Assembly: GCF_009495755.1 (NCBI RefSeq)
Contig: NZ_WIBJ01000028.1
Location: forward strand, 21,588 to 85,587
Length of the DNA: 64,000 nucleotides
Direction of reading: 5' to 3'
Source of the DNA: Flavobacterium sp. LMO8
Lineage (GTDB): Bacteria > Bacteroidota > Bacteroidia > Flavobacteriales > Flavobacteriaceae
Below, one piece after another: positions 51,271 to 58,890 of this stretch (position 1 is the stretch's first letter; each line of letters opens with the position of its first letter). Below the pieces are notes generated by a model. It was given only the letters and a program-made list of their open reading frames with translations. It made no database searches and had not been told where the DNA came from. The position numbers were made by a program, and so were the translations under genes.

Positions 51271-52320
51271 ATGGTTAAAAAAGCAGAAAATATAATTGTT
51301 GGAATTTCAATTGGAGATTTAAATGGTATTGGAAGCGAGGTTATTTTAAAAACATTTGAAGATACTCGAATGTTAGAATTGTGTACGCCTGTAATTTTTG
51401 CTAATGTAAAAATTGTCTCTTTCATAAAGAAAGAATTAAAGTTAGATGTCGCTATTCATGGAATTGATAAATTAGAGCAATTAGTTGTTGGAAAAATTAA
51501 TGTATTGAACGTTTGGCGTGAAGGTGTAAATTTAGAATTCGGAAAAAATGATGATGTTGTTGGAAGTTATGCTATAAAATCTTTTGTATCGGCTACTAAA
51601 GCACTGAAAGAAGGTTTGGTTGATGTATTGGTAACTGCACCTATTAATAAGTATAACATTCAATCAGAAGAATTTAAATTTCCAGGCCATACGGATTATT
51701 TAGATAAAGAATTAGAAGGCGATGCTTTAATGTTAATGGTGCATGATGATTTACGTGTTGGGTTGCTTACTGATCACGTTCCAGTAAATGAAGTAGCAAA
51801 ACATTTGAATGAAAAATTAATTTTGGGTAAAATTAAAACCATCATTCAAACCTTAAAACAAGATTTTGAAATTGAAAAACCAAAAGTGGCTGTTTTAGGA
51901 CTAAATCCACATTCTGGAGATAATGGCGTAATTGGTCAAGAGGAAGAAAAAATAATAAAACCAGCATTAAAAAAATTATTTGAAGCGGGAAATATGGTTT
52001 TCGGACCTTTTCCAGCGGACGGATTTTTTGGTTCGGCACAATATGAAAAATACGATGCGGTTATTGCAACGTATCATGATCAAGGATTAATTCCTTTTAA
52101 AACGTTGTCTTTTGGTAACGGAGTGAATTATACGGCTGGACTAAATAAAATTAGAACTTCTCCCGATCACGGGACTGCATATGAAATTGCAGGTAAAGGA
52201 GTTGCTAATCACGAGTCATTTAAAGAGGCCGTTTATTTAGCAATTGATATTTATAACAAAAGAAATGACTATCAAGAGCTGATTAAAAACCCTTTAAAAA
52301 CAAAAGAAAAACAGTTATAA
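51271..52320 (+). CDS. pdxA: 4-hydroxythreonine-4-phosphate dehydrogenase
   Basis: PdxA oxidises 4-phosphohydroxy-L-threonine in the DXP-dependent route to pyridoxal phosphate. The 349-residue protein carries the family segments VGISIGDLNGIGSEV (N-terminus), APINKYNI, FPGHTDYLDKEL (about residues 135-146), LNPHSGDNGVIGQEE (about 211-225), YHDQGLIPFKTL and IRTSPDHGTAYEIAG (about 295-309). The metal-binding His residues in GHTD, YHDQG and DHGT are all present. It is divergent from ribE. After its stop the next gene, yceD, has a separate promoter. Confidence 0.96.
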   Translation: MVKKAENIIVGISIGDLNGIGSEVILKTFEDTRMLELCTPVIFANVKIVSFIKKELKLDVAIHGIDKLEQLVVGKINVLNVWREGVNLEFGKNDDVVGSYAIKSFVSATKALKEGLVDVLVTAPINKYNIQSEEFKFPGHTDYLDKELEGDALMLMVHDDLRVGLLTDHVPVNEVAKHLNEKLILGKIKTIIQTLKQDFEIEKPKVAVLGLNPHSGDNGVIGQEEEKIIKPALKKLFEAGNMVFGPFPADGFFGSAQYEKYDAVIATYHDQGLIPFKTLSFGNGVNYTAGLNKIRTSPDHGTAYEIAGKGVANHESFKEAVYLAIDIYNKRNDYQELIKNPLKTKEKQL

Positions 52321-52343
52321 ACAAAAAAATGTTCACAACTGGT

Positions 52344-52371
52344 TTGAATTTATAAATATTTTATATCTTTG
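52344..52371 (+). promoter_or_regulatory. -33/-7 promoter of the yceD-rpmF block
   Basis: TTG (52344-52346), 17-nt spacer, TATCTTTG (52364-52371): the best-spaced Bacteroidota promoter in this part of the window. It is followed at once by the palindrome at 52375-52389. Confidence 0.65.
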
Positions 52372-52374
52372 CAC

Positions 52375-52389
52375 ACCTTTTAAAAAGGT
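52375..52389 (+). promoter_or_regulatory. Hairpin in the yceD-rpmF leader
   Basis: ACCTTTT and AAAAGGT form a stem in the short 5' leader, right after the predicted transcription start and 12 nt before the ATG. Confidence 0.45.
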
Positions 52390-52401
52390 AAAACTGTTGT
52401 T

Positions 52402-52944
52402 ATGAATGATTTAAAAGAATATTTAATACCATTCGTGGGATTAAAAACAGGGAAGCATCAGTTTGATTATCAAATGGATAATACGTTCTTTAAGAACTTT
52501 GATTATGACGAATTTAATGCCGTTTCGGTCAAAGTAGATATTGTTTTAGAGAAAAAAAGCACAATGCTTGAACTCGATTTTAAGCACAAAGGAACAGTAA
52601 ATGTACCTTGCGATGTGTCTGGAGAAGAGTTCGATTTGCCAATTAAAGGAAAATTAAAACTTTTAGTTAAGTTTGGAGATGTCTTTAATGATGAGAATGA
52701 GGAGTTGCTCATTTTGCCTCATGGTGAATTTCAAGTAAATGTAGCACAATATATATACGAGTCTATTGTGTTGTCAGTTCCTTTACGAAGAGTACATCCA
52801 GGAGTTAAAGACGGTTCTTTAACGGATGTAATTGAAAAATTGGAATCGCTTTCTCCAAGAGAAAACAAAAAAAAAGAAGAACAACAAAATAATGATATTG
52901 ACCCTAGATGGGAGAATTTAAAAAAACTATTAACGGATAAATAA
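52402..52944 (+). CDS. yceD: YceD/DUF177 family protein
   Basis: A 180-residue DUF177 protein. Members are almost always encoded directly upstream of rpmF (L32), as here, with a 9-bp gap; in plants and bacteria the family has been tied to 23S rRNA/large-subunit biogenesis. The VPCDVSGEEFDLPIKGKLKLLVKFG core (read here as residues about 69-93) carries only a single Cys. The HPGVKDGSL segment and the DPRWENLKKLLTDK end are typical of Bacteroidota versions. Its strong promoter and leader hairpin probably drive at least yceD and rpmF. Confidence 0.9.
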   Translation: MNDLKEYLIPFVGLKTGKHQFDYQMDNTFFKNFDYDEFNAVSVKVDIVLEKKSTMLELDFKHKGTVNVPCDVSGEEFDLPIKGKLKLLVKFGDVFNDENEELLILPHGEFQVNVAQYIYESIVLSVPLRRVHPGVKDGSLTDVIEKLESLSPRENKKKEEQQNNDIDPRWENLKKLLTDK

Positions 52945-52953
52945 AATAGAACA

Positions 52954-53148
52954 ATGGCACATCCTAAGAGAAGACAGTCGTCTACAAGAAGAGATAAAAG
53001 AAGAACACATTACAAAGCGACAGTTGCTCAAATCGCAACATGTCCAATAACTGGTGAAGCACACTTATACCACAGAGCTTACTGGCATGAAGGTAAAATG
53101 TACTACAGAGGTCAAGTTGTAATTGATAAAAATGAAGCAGTAGCTTAA
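52954..53148 (+). CDS. rpmF: 50S ribosomal protein L32
   Basis: A 64-residue large-subunit protein with the unmistakable start [19 protein letters not shown]. Only one cysteine is present (ATCPITGE), so the four-Cys zinc ribbon seen in some L32 proteins is absent; this is a zinc-independent (C-) form. The [17 protein letters not shown] segment is typical of Bacteroidota. It follows yceD by 9 bp and is closed by a hairpin terminator before fabH. Confidence 0.96.
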   Translation: MAHPKRRQSSTRRDKRRTHYKATVAQIATCPITGEAHLYHRAYWHEGKMYYRGQVVIDKNEAVA

Positions 53149-53168
53149 TTGCATCAGAAAAAATAGAG

Positions 53169-53197
53169 AAAACTCTCACATTGTGAGGGTTTTTTTG
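53169..53197 (+). terminator. Terminator after rpmF
   Basis: CTCACA (53175-53180) and TGTGAG (53182-53187), extended by AAC/GTT after a bulge, with a seven-T run. It partly insulates fabH; the 115 bp beyond it show no clear TAnnTTTG element. Confidence 0.7.
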
Positions 53198-53312
53198 TTA
53201 AGTACCCGTTCGTTTTAAATTAATAAAAACGAATAGGATTCGTTTGAAATTTTTTTTGTAATTTCCACCACTTTTTGAACTCTAAAAATTCAGAAGGAAA
53301 AATTAATCGAAG

Positions 53313-54302
53313 ATGAATAAAATAACAGCAGCAATTACGGCAGTAGGTTCTTATGTTCCCGACTTTGTTCTGTCGAATCAAGTATTGGAAACATTAGTAG
53401 ATACTAATGATGAATGGATTACCAGTCGTACCGGAATTAAGGAAAGAAGATTGTTAAAAGAAGAAGGGCAAGGCACTTCATTCATGGCAATTAAAGCCGC
53501 TCAAAACTTATTAGAGAAAGCTAATTTAGATCCTAAAGAGATTGATTTAGTGATTATGGCAACTGCTACACCAGATTTGCCTGTGGCTTCAACAGGAGTT
53601 TATGTGGCTACTCAAATTGGTGCTACAAATGCTTTTGCATATGATTTACAAGCAGCTTGTTCGAGTTTCCTATATGGAATGTCAACAGCAGCAGCTTATA
53701 TCGCGTCTGGAAGATACAAAAAAGTTTTATTAATTGGTGCCGATAAAATGTCATCAATTATTGATTATACTGACAGAGCTACTTGTATCATCTTTGGAGA
53801 TGGAGCTGGTGCAGTATTATTTGAACCTAATACTGAAGGATTAGGACTTCAAGATGAAATTTTAAAAAGTGACGGAATTGGCCGTGAATTTTTAAAAATT
53901 GAAAGTGGAGGATCTATTTTGCCTCCAAACGAGGACACTGTTAAGAACAAGCAACATTTTGTATATCAGGATGGAAAAACTGTTTTCAAATATGCAGTTT
54001 CTGGTATGGCAGATGTAAGTGAACAAATTATGCAACGTAATAATTTAAGTCAAGATGACGTAAATTGGTTAGTTGCTCATCAAGCAAATAGAAGAATTAT
54101 TGATGCTACCGCCAATAGAATGGGAGTAGACGAATCTAAAGTTTTAATCAATATTCAAAAATATGGTAATACAACTTCTGCAACATTACCATTAGTTTTA
54201 GCTGATTTCGAACATAAATTCAAAAAAGGAGATAATATCATATTCGCCGCTTTTGGTGGTGGATTTACTTGGGGTTCAATTTATTTAAAATGGGCTTACT
54301 AA
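53313..54302 (+). CDS. fabH: Beta-ketoacyl-ACP synthase III
   Basis: FabH condenses acetyl-CoA (or a branched acyl-CoA) with malonyl-ACP to start fatty-acid synthesis. In branched-chain-lipid flavobacteria the primer is probably branched. The 329-residue thiolase-fold protein has the catalytic triad Cys116 (LQAACSSFLYGM), His256 (VAHQANRRI) and Asn286 (YGNTTSATLP), and the DEWITSRTGIKERR N-terminal segment. It belongs to the yceD-rpmF-fabH-accB-accC block, with accB 32 bp downstream. It may rely on read-through of the rpmF terminator. Confidence 0.97.
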   Translation: MNKITAAITAVGSYVPDFVLSNQVLETLVDTNDEWITSRTGIKERRLLKEEGQGTSFMAIKAAQNLLEKANLDPKEIDLVIMATATPDLPVASTGVYVATQIGATNAFAYDLQAACSSFLYGMSTAAAYIASGRYKKVLLIGADKMSSIIDYTDRATCIIFGDGAGAVLFEPNTEGLGLQDEILKSDGIGREFLKIESGGSILPPNEDTVKNKQHFVYQDGKTVFKYAVSGMADVSEQIMQRNNLSQDDVNWLVAHQANRRIIDATANRMGVDESKVLINIQKYGNTTSATLPLVLADFEHKFKKGDNIIFAAFGGGFTWGSIYLKWAY

Positions 54303-54334
54303 AAACAAAAACAAACTAAACTAAATCAAATATT

Positions 54335-54820
54335 ATGGATATTAGAGAGATTCAAAACCTAATCAAATTTGTAGCTAAATCAGGTGCTACAGAAGTTAAA
54401 TTAGAAATGGACGATTTTAAAATCACCATAAAAACAACTACTGAAGGTACAGAAAGTACTACAACTTACGTACAACAAATGCCAATGCAAGCTGCGCCTC
54501 AAATGGCTGCACCTCAAGTAGTAGCGGCTCCTGCGGTTACTGATGCTCCAGCAGCTCCAGCAGCTGATGATAGTGCAAAATATATTACAGTAAAATCACC
54601 AATCATTGGTACGTTCTATAGAAAACCAGCTCCAGACAAACCAATGTTTGTGGAAGTAGGTTCAACTATCGGAAAAGGAGATGTTCTTTGTGTGATTGAA
54701 GCAATGAAATTATTCAACGAAATCGAATCAGAAGTTTCAGGTAAAATCGTGAAAATTTTAGTAGATGATTCTTCTCCAGTTGAATTTGATCAACCTTTAT
54801 TCTTAGTTGATCCATCTTAA
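54335..54820 (+). CDS. accB: Acetyl-CoA carboxylase biotin carboxyl carrier protein
   Basis: AccB carries CO2 on biotin between biotin carboxylase and carboxyltransferase. The 161-residue protein has a helical N-terminal part (DIREIQNLIKFVAKSGATEVKLE), a flexible Ala/Pro/Gln/Met-rich linker (about residues 45-78) and a C-terminal biotinyl domain with the acceptor Lys125 in VIEAMKLFNEIE. Dimer-thumb residues TFYRKPAPDK are present, as expected for AccB. It sits 32 bp after fabH. The 109-bp gap to accC is filled with repeat DNA. Confidence 0.96.
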   Translation: MDIREIQNLIKFVAKSGATEVKLEMDDFKITIKTTTEGTESTTTYVQQMPMQAAPQMAAPQVVAAPAVTDAPAAPAADDSAKYITVKSPIIGTFYRKPAPDKPMFVEVGSTIGKGDVLCVIEAMKLFNEIESEVSGKIVKILVDDSSPVEFDQPLFLVDPS

Positions 54821-54823
54821 TAA

Positions 54824-54922
54824 AGTTAGAAGTTAGCCCTTCGACGTAGCTCAGGATGACAAGAAGGTAGAACATCTATCTTTATAATTGTCTAATTGAC
54901 ACATTGTCTAATTATCTAATTA
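54824..54922. repeat. Composite repeat block between accB and accC
   Basis: Three units are visible in order: AGTTAGAAGTTAG (54824-54836), CCCTTCGACGTAGCTCAGG plus ATGACA (54837-54861), and a TTGTCTAATT word set (TTGTCTAATTG at 54888-54898, TTGTCTAATT again at 54904-54913, ATCTAATT at 54914-54921). No ORF or terminator-like U-run is present, so accBC co-transcription is still possible. Confidence 0.75.
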
Positions 54923-54929
54923 AAAAAAC

Positions 54930-56279
54930 ATGTTTAAAAAAATATTAATTGCCAATAGAGGGGAAATTGCACTACGTGTAATTAGAACTTGTAGAGAAAT
55001 GGGCATCAAAACCGTTGCAGTTTATTCTACAGCAGACGCAGATAGTTTGCACGTAAAATTTGCTGATGAAGCGGTTTGTATTGGACCACCTCCAAGTAAT
55101 TTATCCTACTTAAAAATGTCAAACATTATAGCTGCTGCCGAAATTACAAATGCAGACGCTATTCACCCAGGATACGGATTCTTATCTGAAAATGCTAAGT
55201 TTTCTAAAATTTGTCAAGAACATGGAATCAAATTTATTGGAGCTTCTCCAGAAATGATTGACCGTATGGGAGACAAAGCATCAGCAAAATCAACTATGAT
55301 TGAAGCAGGTGTGCCATGTGTACCAGGATCTGTAGGTATTTTAGATTCGTATGAAGAAGCCGAAAAATTAGCCGATGAATTTGGTTATCCAGTTATGCTT
55401 AAAGCAACTGCTGGTGGTGGTGGAAAAGGAATGCGTGCTGTTTGGAAAAAAGAAGATTTATTAAAAGCGTGGGAAGGTGCTCGTCAAGAGTCTGCAGCAG
55501 CATTTGGTAATGATGGCATGTACTTAGAAAAATTAATCGAAGAACCTCGCCATATCGAAATTCAAGTAGTTGGAGATTCGTATGGAAAAGCATGTCACCT
55601 TTCTGAAAGAGATTGTTCAGTTCAACGTCGTCATCAAAAATTGACAGAAGAAACGCCTTCTCCATTTATGACAGATGAATTACGTGAGAAAATGGGAACA
55701 GCAGCTGTTAAAGCGGCAGAATATATCAAATATGAAGGTGCTGGAACGGTTGAATTTTTAGTAGATAAGCACAGAAATTTCTACTTCATGGAAATGAATA
55801 CTCGTATCCAAGTAGAACATCCAATTACTGAGCAAGTAGTTGATTATGATTTAATTCGTGAGCAAATTTTAGTTGCGGCTGGTGTGCCAATTTCAGGTAA
55901 AAACTATTTTCCGCAATTACACTCAATTGAATGTCGTATTAATGCAGAAGATCCTTACAACGACTTTCGCCCTTCGCCAGGTAAAATTACGGTTTTACAC
56001 GCGCCAGGAGGTCATGGAGTTCGTTTAGATACTCACGTTTATGCTGGATATACAATTCCGCCAAATTATGATTCAATGATTGCTAAGTTGATTACAACAG
56101 CTCAAACTAGAGAAGAGGCTATCAATAAAATGAAGCGTGCTTTAGATGAGTTCGTAATTGAAGGAATCAAAACTACCATTCCATTCCACAGACAATTAAT
56201 GGACGAACCCGATTATGTGGCCGGAAATTACACTACAAAATTCATGGAATCTTTTGTAATGAAAGACCCTCAAGAATAA
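54930..56279 (+). CDS. accC: Acetyl-CoA carboxylase biotin carboxylase subunit
   Basis: AccC is the ATP-dependent biotin carboxylase. The 449-residue ATP-grasp protein has the N-terminal [18 protein letters not shown], the glycine-rich loop [12 protein letters not shown] (about residues 158-169), [28 protein letters not shown], the catalytic [14 protein letters not shown] (about 287-300) and a C-terminal barrel with ECRINAEDP. All are intact and the length equals the usual one. It ends the fatty-acid block at a strong bidirectional terminator. Confidence 0.98.
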   Translation: MFKKILIANRGEIALRVIRTCREMGIKTVAVYSTADADSLHVKFADEAVCIGPPPSNLSYLKMSNIIAAAEITNADAIHPGYGFLSENAKFSKICQEHGIKFIGASPEMIDRMGDKASAKSTMIEAGVPCVPGSVGILDSYEEAEKLADEFGYPVMLKATAGGGGKGMRAVWKKEDLLKAWEGARQESAAAFGNDGMYLEKLIEEPRHIEIQVVGDSYGKACHLSERDCSVQRRHQKLTEETPSPFMTDELREKMGTAAVKAAEYIKYEGAGTVEFLVDKHRNFYFMEMNTRIQVEHPITEQVVDYDLIREQILVAAGVPISGKNYFPQLHSIECRINAEDPYNDFRPSPGKITVLHAPGGHGVRLDTHVYAGYTIPPNYDSMIAKLITTAQTREEAINKMKRALDEFVIEGIKTTIPFHRQLMDEPDYVAGNYTTKFMESFVMKDPQE

Positions 56280-56287
56280 AAACTAAA

Positions 56288-56316
56288 AAAGCGATTTCAA
56301 TTTGAAATCGCTTTTT
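56288..56316. terminator. Bidirectional terminator after accC
   Basis: AAAGCGATTTCAA and TTTGAAATCGCTTT form a near-perfect 12-13-bp stem with flanking A- and T-runs, between convergent accC and the 56,317 gene. Confidence 0.9.
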
Positions 56317-56832
56317 TTATCCTAAACTTTTAATTAATTCCTCAATTTCTATTTTCTGATTTTCATATTTCAATCGCAACGGATTGGCTTCTTTTTCAGA
56401 ACGATTGTAATAAATCATCGCTTTTTCTGCAAAAAACTTTTGATGATGCACAGAAGCCTTCGGAATCAAAGGAAATTCTTGGTGAAACAACATTTCGTAA
56501 TAGGCTTGCCATTCGCGTTCGTTTTTGTCTTGCATAGCAACTTCTGGTGCTTTTTGTTTTACGTGCATCATTTCATGTGCCAATAAATTCAACATCAAAA
56601 CCAACGGAAATTCAAACGTGTTTTCTGGAATGCGTATGATTTGTTTACCTCCAATTTCACCTTCGGCAGTCATTAAAATAAAATCGGGTTTTGCGACTTC
56701 TCTAAATTCAAAACCTGCAAAATTGGGATGTTCTAATTTATATACTTTTAAAAGCCATAGCGCTGCCTCTTTCGTTAAGCCATGCTTATGAAAGGTTTTG
56801 ATGGTGAGTTCTATGTTTTCGAAGGATATCAT
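56317..56832 (-). CDS. Hypothetical HExxH-containing protein
   Basis: A 171-residue cytoplasmic protein of unknown family. Its one strong motif is LLAHEMMHVKQK, a zinc-protease-like HExxH at residues 86-90 in a predicted helix. It is preceded by the strand-rich part (GGKQIIRIPE) and followed by a Tyr/Lys-rich helical C-terminus. The layout resembles small M48/ImmA-like or DUF-type metallopeptidases, but the third ligand is not obvious. I start at ATG 56832; the frame reaches a TTG four codons earlier, inside a TCAAA word repeat. The next gene upstream is the S9 peptidase on the same strand. Confidence 0.6.
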   Translation of the reverse strand: MISFENIELTIKTFHKHGLTKEAALWLLKVYKLEHPNFAGFEFREVAKPDFILMTAEGEIGGKQIIRIPENTFEFPLVLMLNLLAHEMMHVKQKAPEVAMQDKNEREWQAYYEMLFHQEFPLIPKASVHHQKFFAEKAMIYYNRSEKEANPLRLKYENQKIEIEELIKSLG

Positions 56833-56833
56833 T

Positions 56834-56896
56834 TTCAAGGTCAAAAATCAAATTCAAGAACAAGAACAATTTGAAAATAGAACTTGCTCTTTCCCT
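56834..56896. repeat. TCAAG/CAAGAACAAGAAC short-word repeat
   Basis: The stretch TCAAGGTCAAAAATCAAATT runs into CAAGAACAAGAACAATTTG, and then TTGCTCTTTCCCTTGAAC gives partly inverted words. It is a gene-free spacer directly after the S9 peptidase stop (-). Confidence 0.5.
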
Positions 56897-56903
56897 TGAA
56901 CTT

Positions 56904-58805
56904 TTAAAGCGTTTCTTTCAACCAACCAAAAAATTCTTTTTGCCAAACCAAAGCATTTTGAGGTTTTAATACCCAATGGTTTTCATCTGGGAACAATAAA
57001 AATTTACTTTTAATTCCTTTTAATTGTGCGGCTTGAAAAGCTTCTTGTCCTTGTCCAATGGGTACACGATAATCTTTTGCACCTTGAATAATTAAAATTG
57101 GGGTGTTCCAGTTGTTGATTAACTTAATTGGATTGAATTCGTTATACGTTTTTTGAGCAGTAGCATTATCTTTTTCCCAATAAGCGCCACCTGAATCCCA
57201 ATTTGTAAAGAAAACTTCTTCTGTAGTTCCATACATACTTTCTGTATTGAAAATTCCAGCATGAGCAATAAATGTTTTGAAACGATTTTTGTGAATTCCG
57301 GCTAAATAAAAAACAGAATATCCACCATAACTCGCTCCAACGGCTCCCAAACGTGTTTTGTCTACGTACGATTCTTTAGCCACATCATCAATAGCCGCTA
57401 AATAATCATCCATTACTTGTCCGCCCCAATCACCTGAAATTTGTTCGTTCCAAGCTGTTCCGTGTCCTGGCATTCCTCTTCGGTTTGGCGCTACAATTAC
57501 ATAACCTTGCGAAGCCATTAATTGGAAATTCCATCGGAAAGAATACGATTGTGTTAGTGCACTTTGTGGTCCGCCTTGGCAGTATAAAAGCGTTGGGTAT
57601 TTTTTTGTTTTATCGAAATTTGGAGGTAAAATTACCCAAACCAACATCTTTTTACCATCGGTAGTTGTAACCCATCGTTTTTCTGTTTTGCAAGAATTAA
57701 TTTTAGCGTATGCTTCATTATTTACTTTCGTAATTTGTTTCCAAGTTTTCTTCGCTAAATCATACGAATATACTTCTGGCGCATGGTTCATATCGTTTCG
57801 AGTTACTAAAACCGAAGTTCCCGAAAAACCAATAATTCCGTTTACGTCAAAATCACCATCGGTTAATTGTGTTACTCTAACAGCAATTTTAGTTAGTCCA
57901 GGAAAATTAACTTCAAAAAGTTGTTTAGTACCTTTTGTTGCCGCAATGAAATATACTTTTTTTCCATCGTTACTCCAAGTAAAACTATCTACTGTTCCAT
58001 CCCATCCTAAAGTTAAATTAATGTCTAATCCTTTATGGCGAACAATAATATTATTTTTATCGGCTTCATAGCCATCGCGTTTCATTTGTAACCAAGTTAA
58101 ATCGCCTTTAGGTGAAAATTGAGGAGCAATATCATAACCCAAATTACTCTCGGTAAGGTTTTTGGTAGTTTTTGTAGTTAAATCGTACTCGTATAAATCA
58201 GTATTGGTGCTCGTTGCGTATGCAGTTCCTACTTTCTTTTTACAAACATATATGATTTTTGTTCCGTCTGGAGACCAAATAAAATCTTCATCACCACCAA
58301 AAGGTTTTTGAGGTGCATCAAACGGTTCGTTTGGCATAATATCAATTCCAACAGCATCTTTTTTGTTTTCCGAATAGAAAACATGGTTGTGCGTTCCGTC
58401 GTTCCAAGTGTCCCAATGACGGTAATCTAAACCCGTATAAACTTGAGCGGTAGTTTTTGATAATTCTGTGTAAAGGTCTTTTCCTAATAACTTTTCTACT
58501 TTTACTTCTTGAGAAGATAATAAATGCTTTCCATCAGGAGAAACGTTTTTATCTGCTAATAATGATTTATAATCTTCCACCAAAGTAGCAGTTCCTCCCT
58601 GAACAGGAATAGTATAATATTTCGAATTGATTTTGTTTTCTTCCACAGAAGGCGTCCCCACTTTGAAAACCAATAGTTTTCCATCTTTTGAAATTCCTAA
58701 AGGAGTTACTCTTCCTAATTGCCATAAGGTTTCGGGAGTAAAGTTTTGTTGTGCTAATGTACTCATACTTATAATACTGAAAATGAGAAAAATGTAATTT
58801 TTCAT
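56904..58805 (-). CDS. Secreted S9 family peptidase (acylaminoacyl/dipeptidyl-peptidase-like)
   Basis: A 633-residue exported serine peptidase from ATG 58805 (MKNYIFLIFSIISMSTLAQ is the signal peptide; the frame runs 7 codons further upstream but that extension hides it). An N-terminal WD40/TolB-like beta-propeller (about residues 25-370) precedes the alpha/beta-hydrolase domain. The nucleophile is in GAVGASYGGYSVFYLA (GASYGG, Ser about residue 492). The acid lies in the QGAKDYRVPIGQG region and the His is in FPDENHWVLKP (about 613). It probably acts in the periplasm on peptides. The symporter gene is divergent. Confidence 0.92.
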   Translation of the reverse strand: MKNYIFLIFSIISMSTLAQQNFTPETLWQLGRVTPLGISKDGKLLVFKVGTPSVEENKINSKYYTIPVQGGTATLVEDYKSLLADKNVSPDGKHLLSSQEVKVEKLLGKDLYTELSKTTAQVYTGLDYRHWDTWNDGTHNHVFYSENKKDAVGIDIMPNEPFDAPQKPFGGDEDFIWSPDGTKIIYVCKKKVGTAYATSTNTDLYEYDLTTKTTKNLTESNLGYDIAPQFSPKGDLTWLQMKRDGYEADKNNIIVRHKGLDINLTLGWDGTVDSFTWSNDGKKVYFIAATKGTKQLFEVNFPGLTKIAVRVTQLTDGDFDVNGIIGFSGTSVLVTRNDMNHAPEVYSYDLAKKTWKQITKVNNEAYAKINSCKTEKRWVTTTDGKKMLVWVILPPNFDKTKKYPTLLYCQGGPQSALTQSYSFRWNFQLMASQGYVIVAPNRRGMPGHGTAWNEQISGDWGGQVMDDYLAAIDDVAKESYVDKTRLGAVGASYGGYSVFYLAGIHKNRFKTFIAHAGIFNTESMYGTTEEVFFTNWDSGGAYWEKDNATAQKTYNEFNPIKLINNWNTPILIIQGAKDYRVPIGQGQEAFQAAQLKGIKSKFLLFPDENHWVLKPQNALVWQKEFFGWLKETL

Positions 58806-58890
58806 GTCTGTTATTTTTAAAACCATGCTAAATGTAGTAATTTTTTAAAAAAATATGCCTATTTTCACAATCTTAAAAATTAAGTAAATA

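Noticed and set aside
50622-51271. FMN riboswitch ahead of ribE
   Set aside because: The leader is only about 25-30 nt, far too short for the RFN element, and no conserved helices are seen.
51213-51425. N-terminal extension of riboflavin synthase by 71 codons
   Set aside because: It overlaps pdxA and the divergent promoters, and the family start MFTGIIE is at 51,212.
54820-54930. Small gene in the accB-accC gap
   Set aside because: No open frame with a plausible start exists; the space is repeat DNA.
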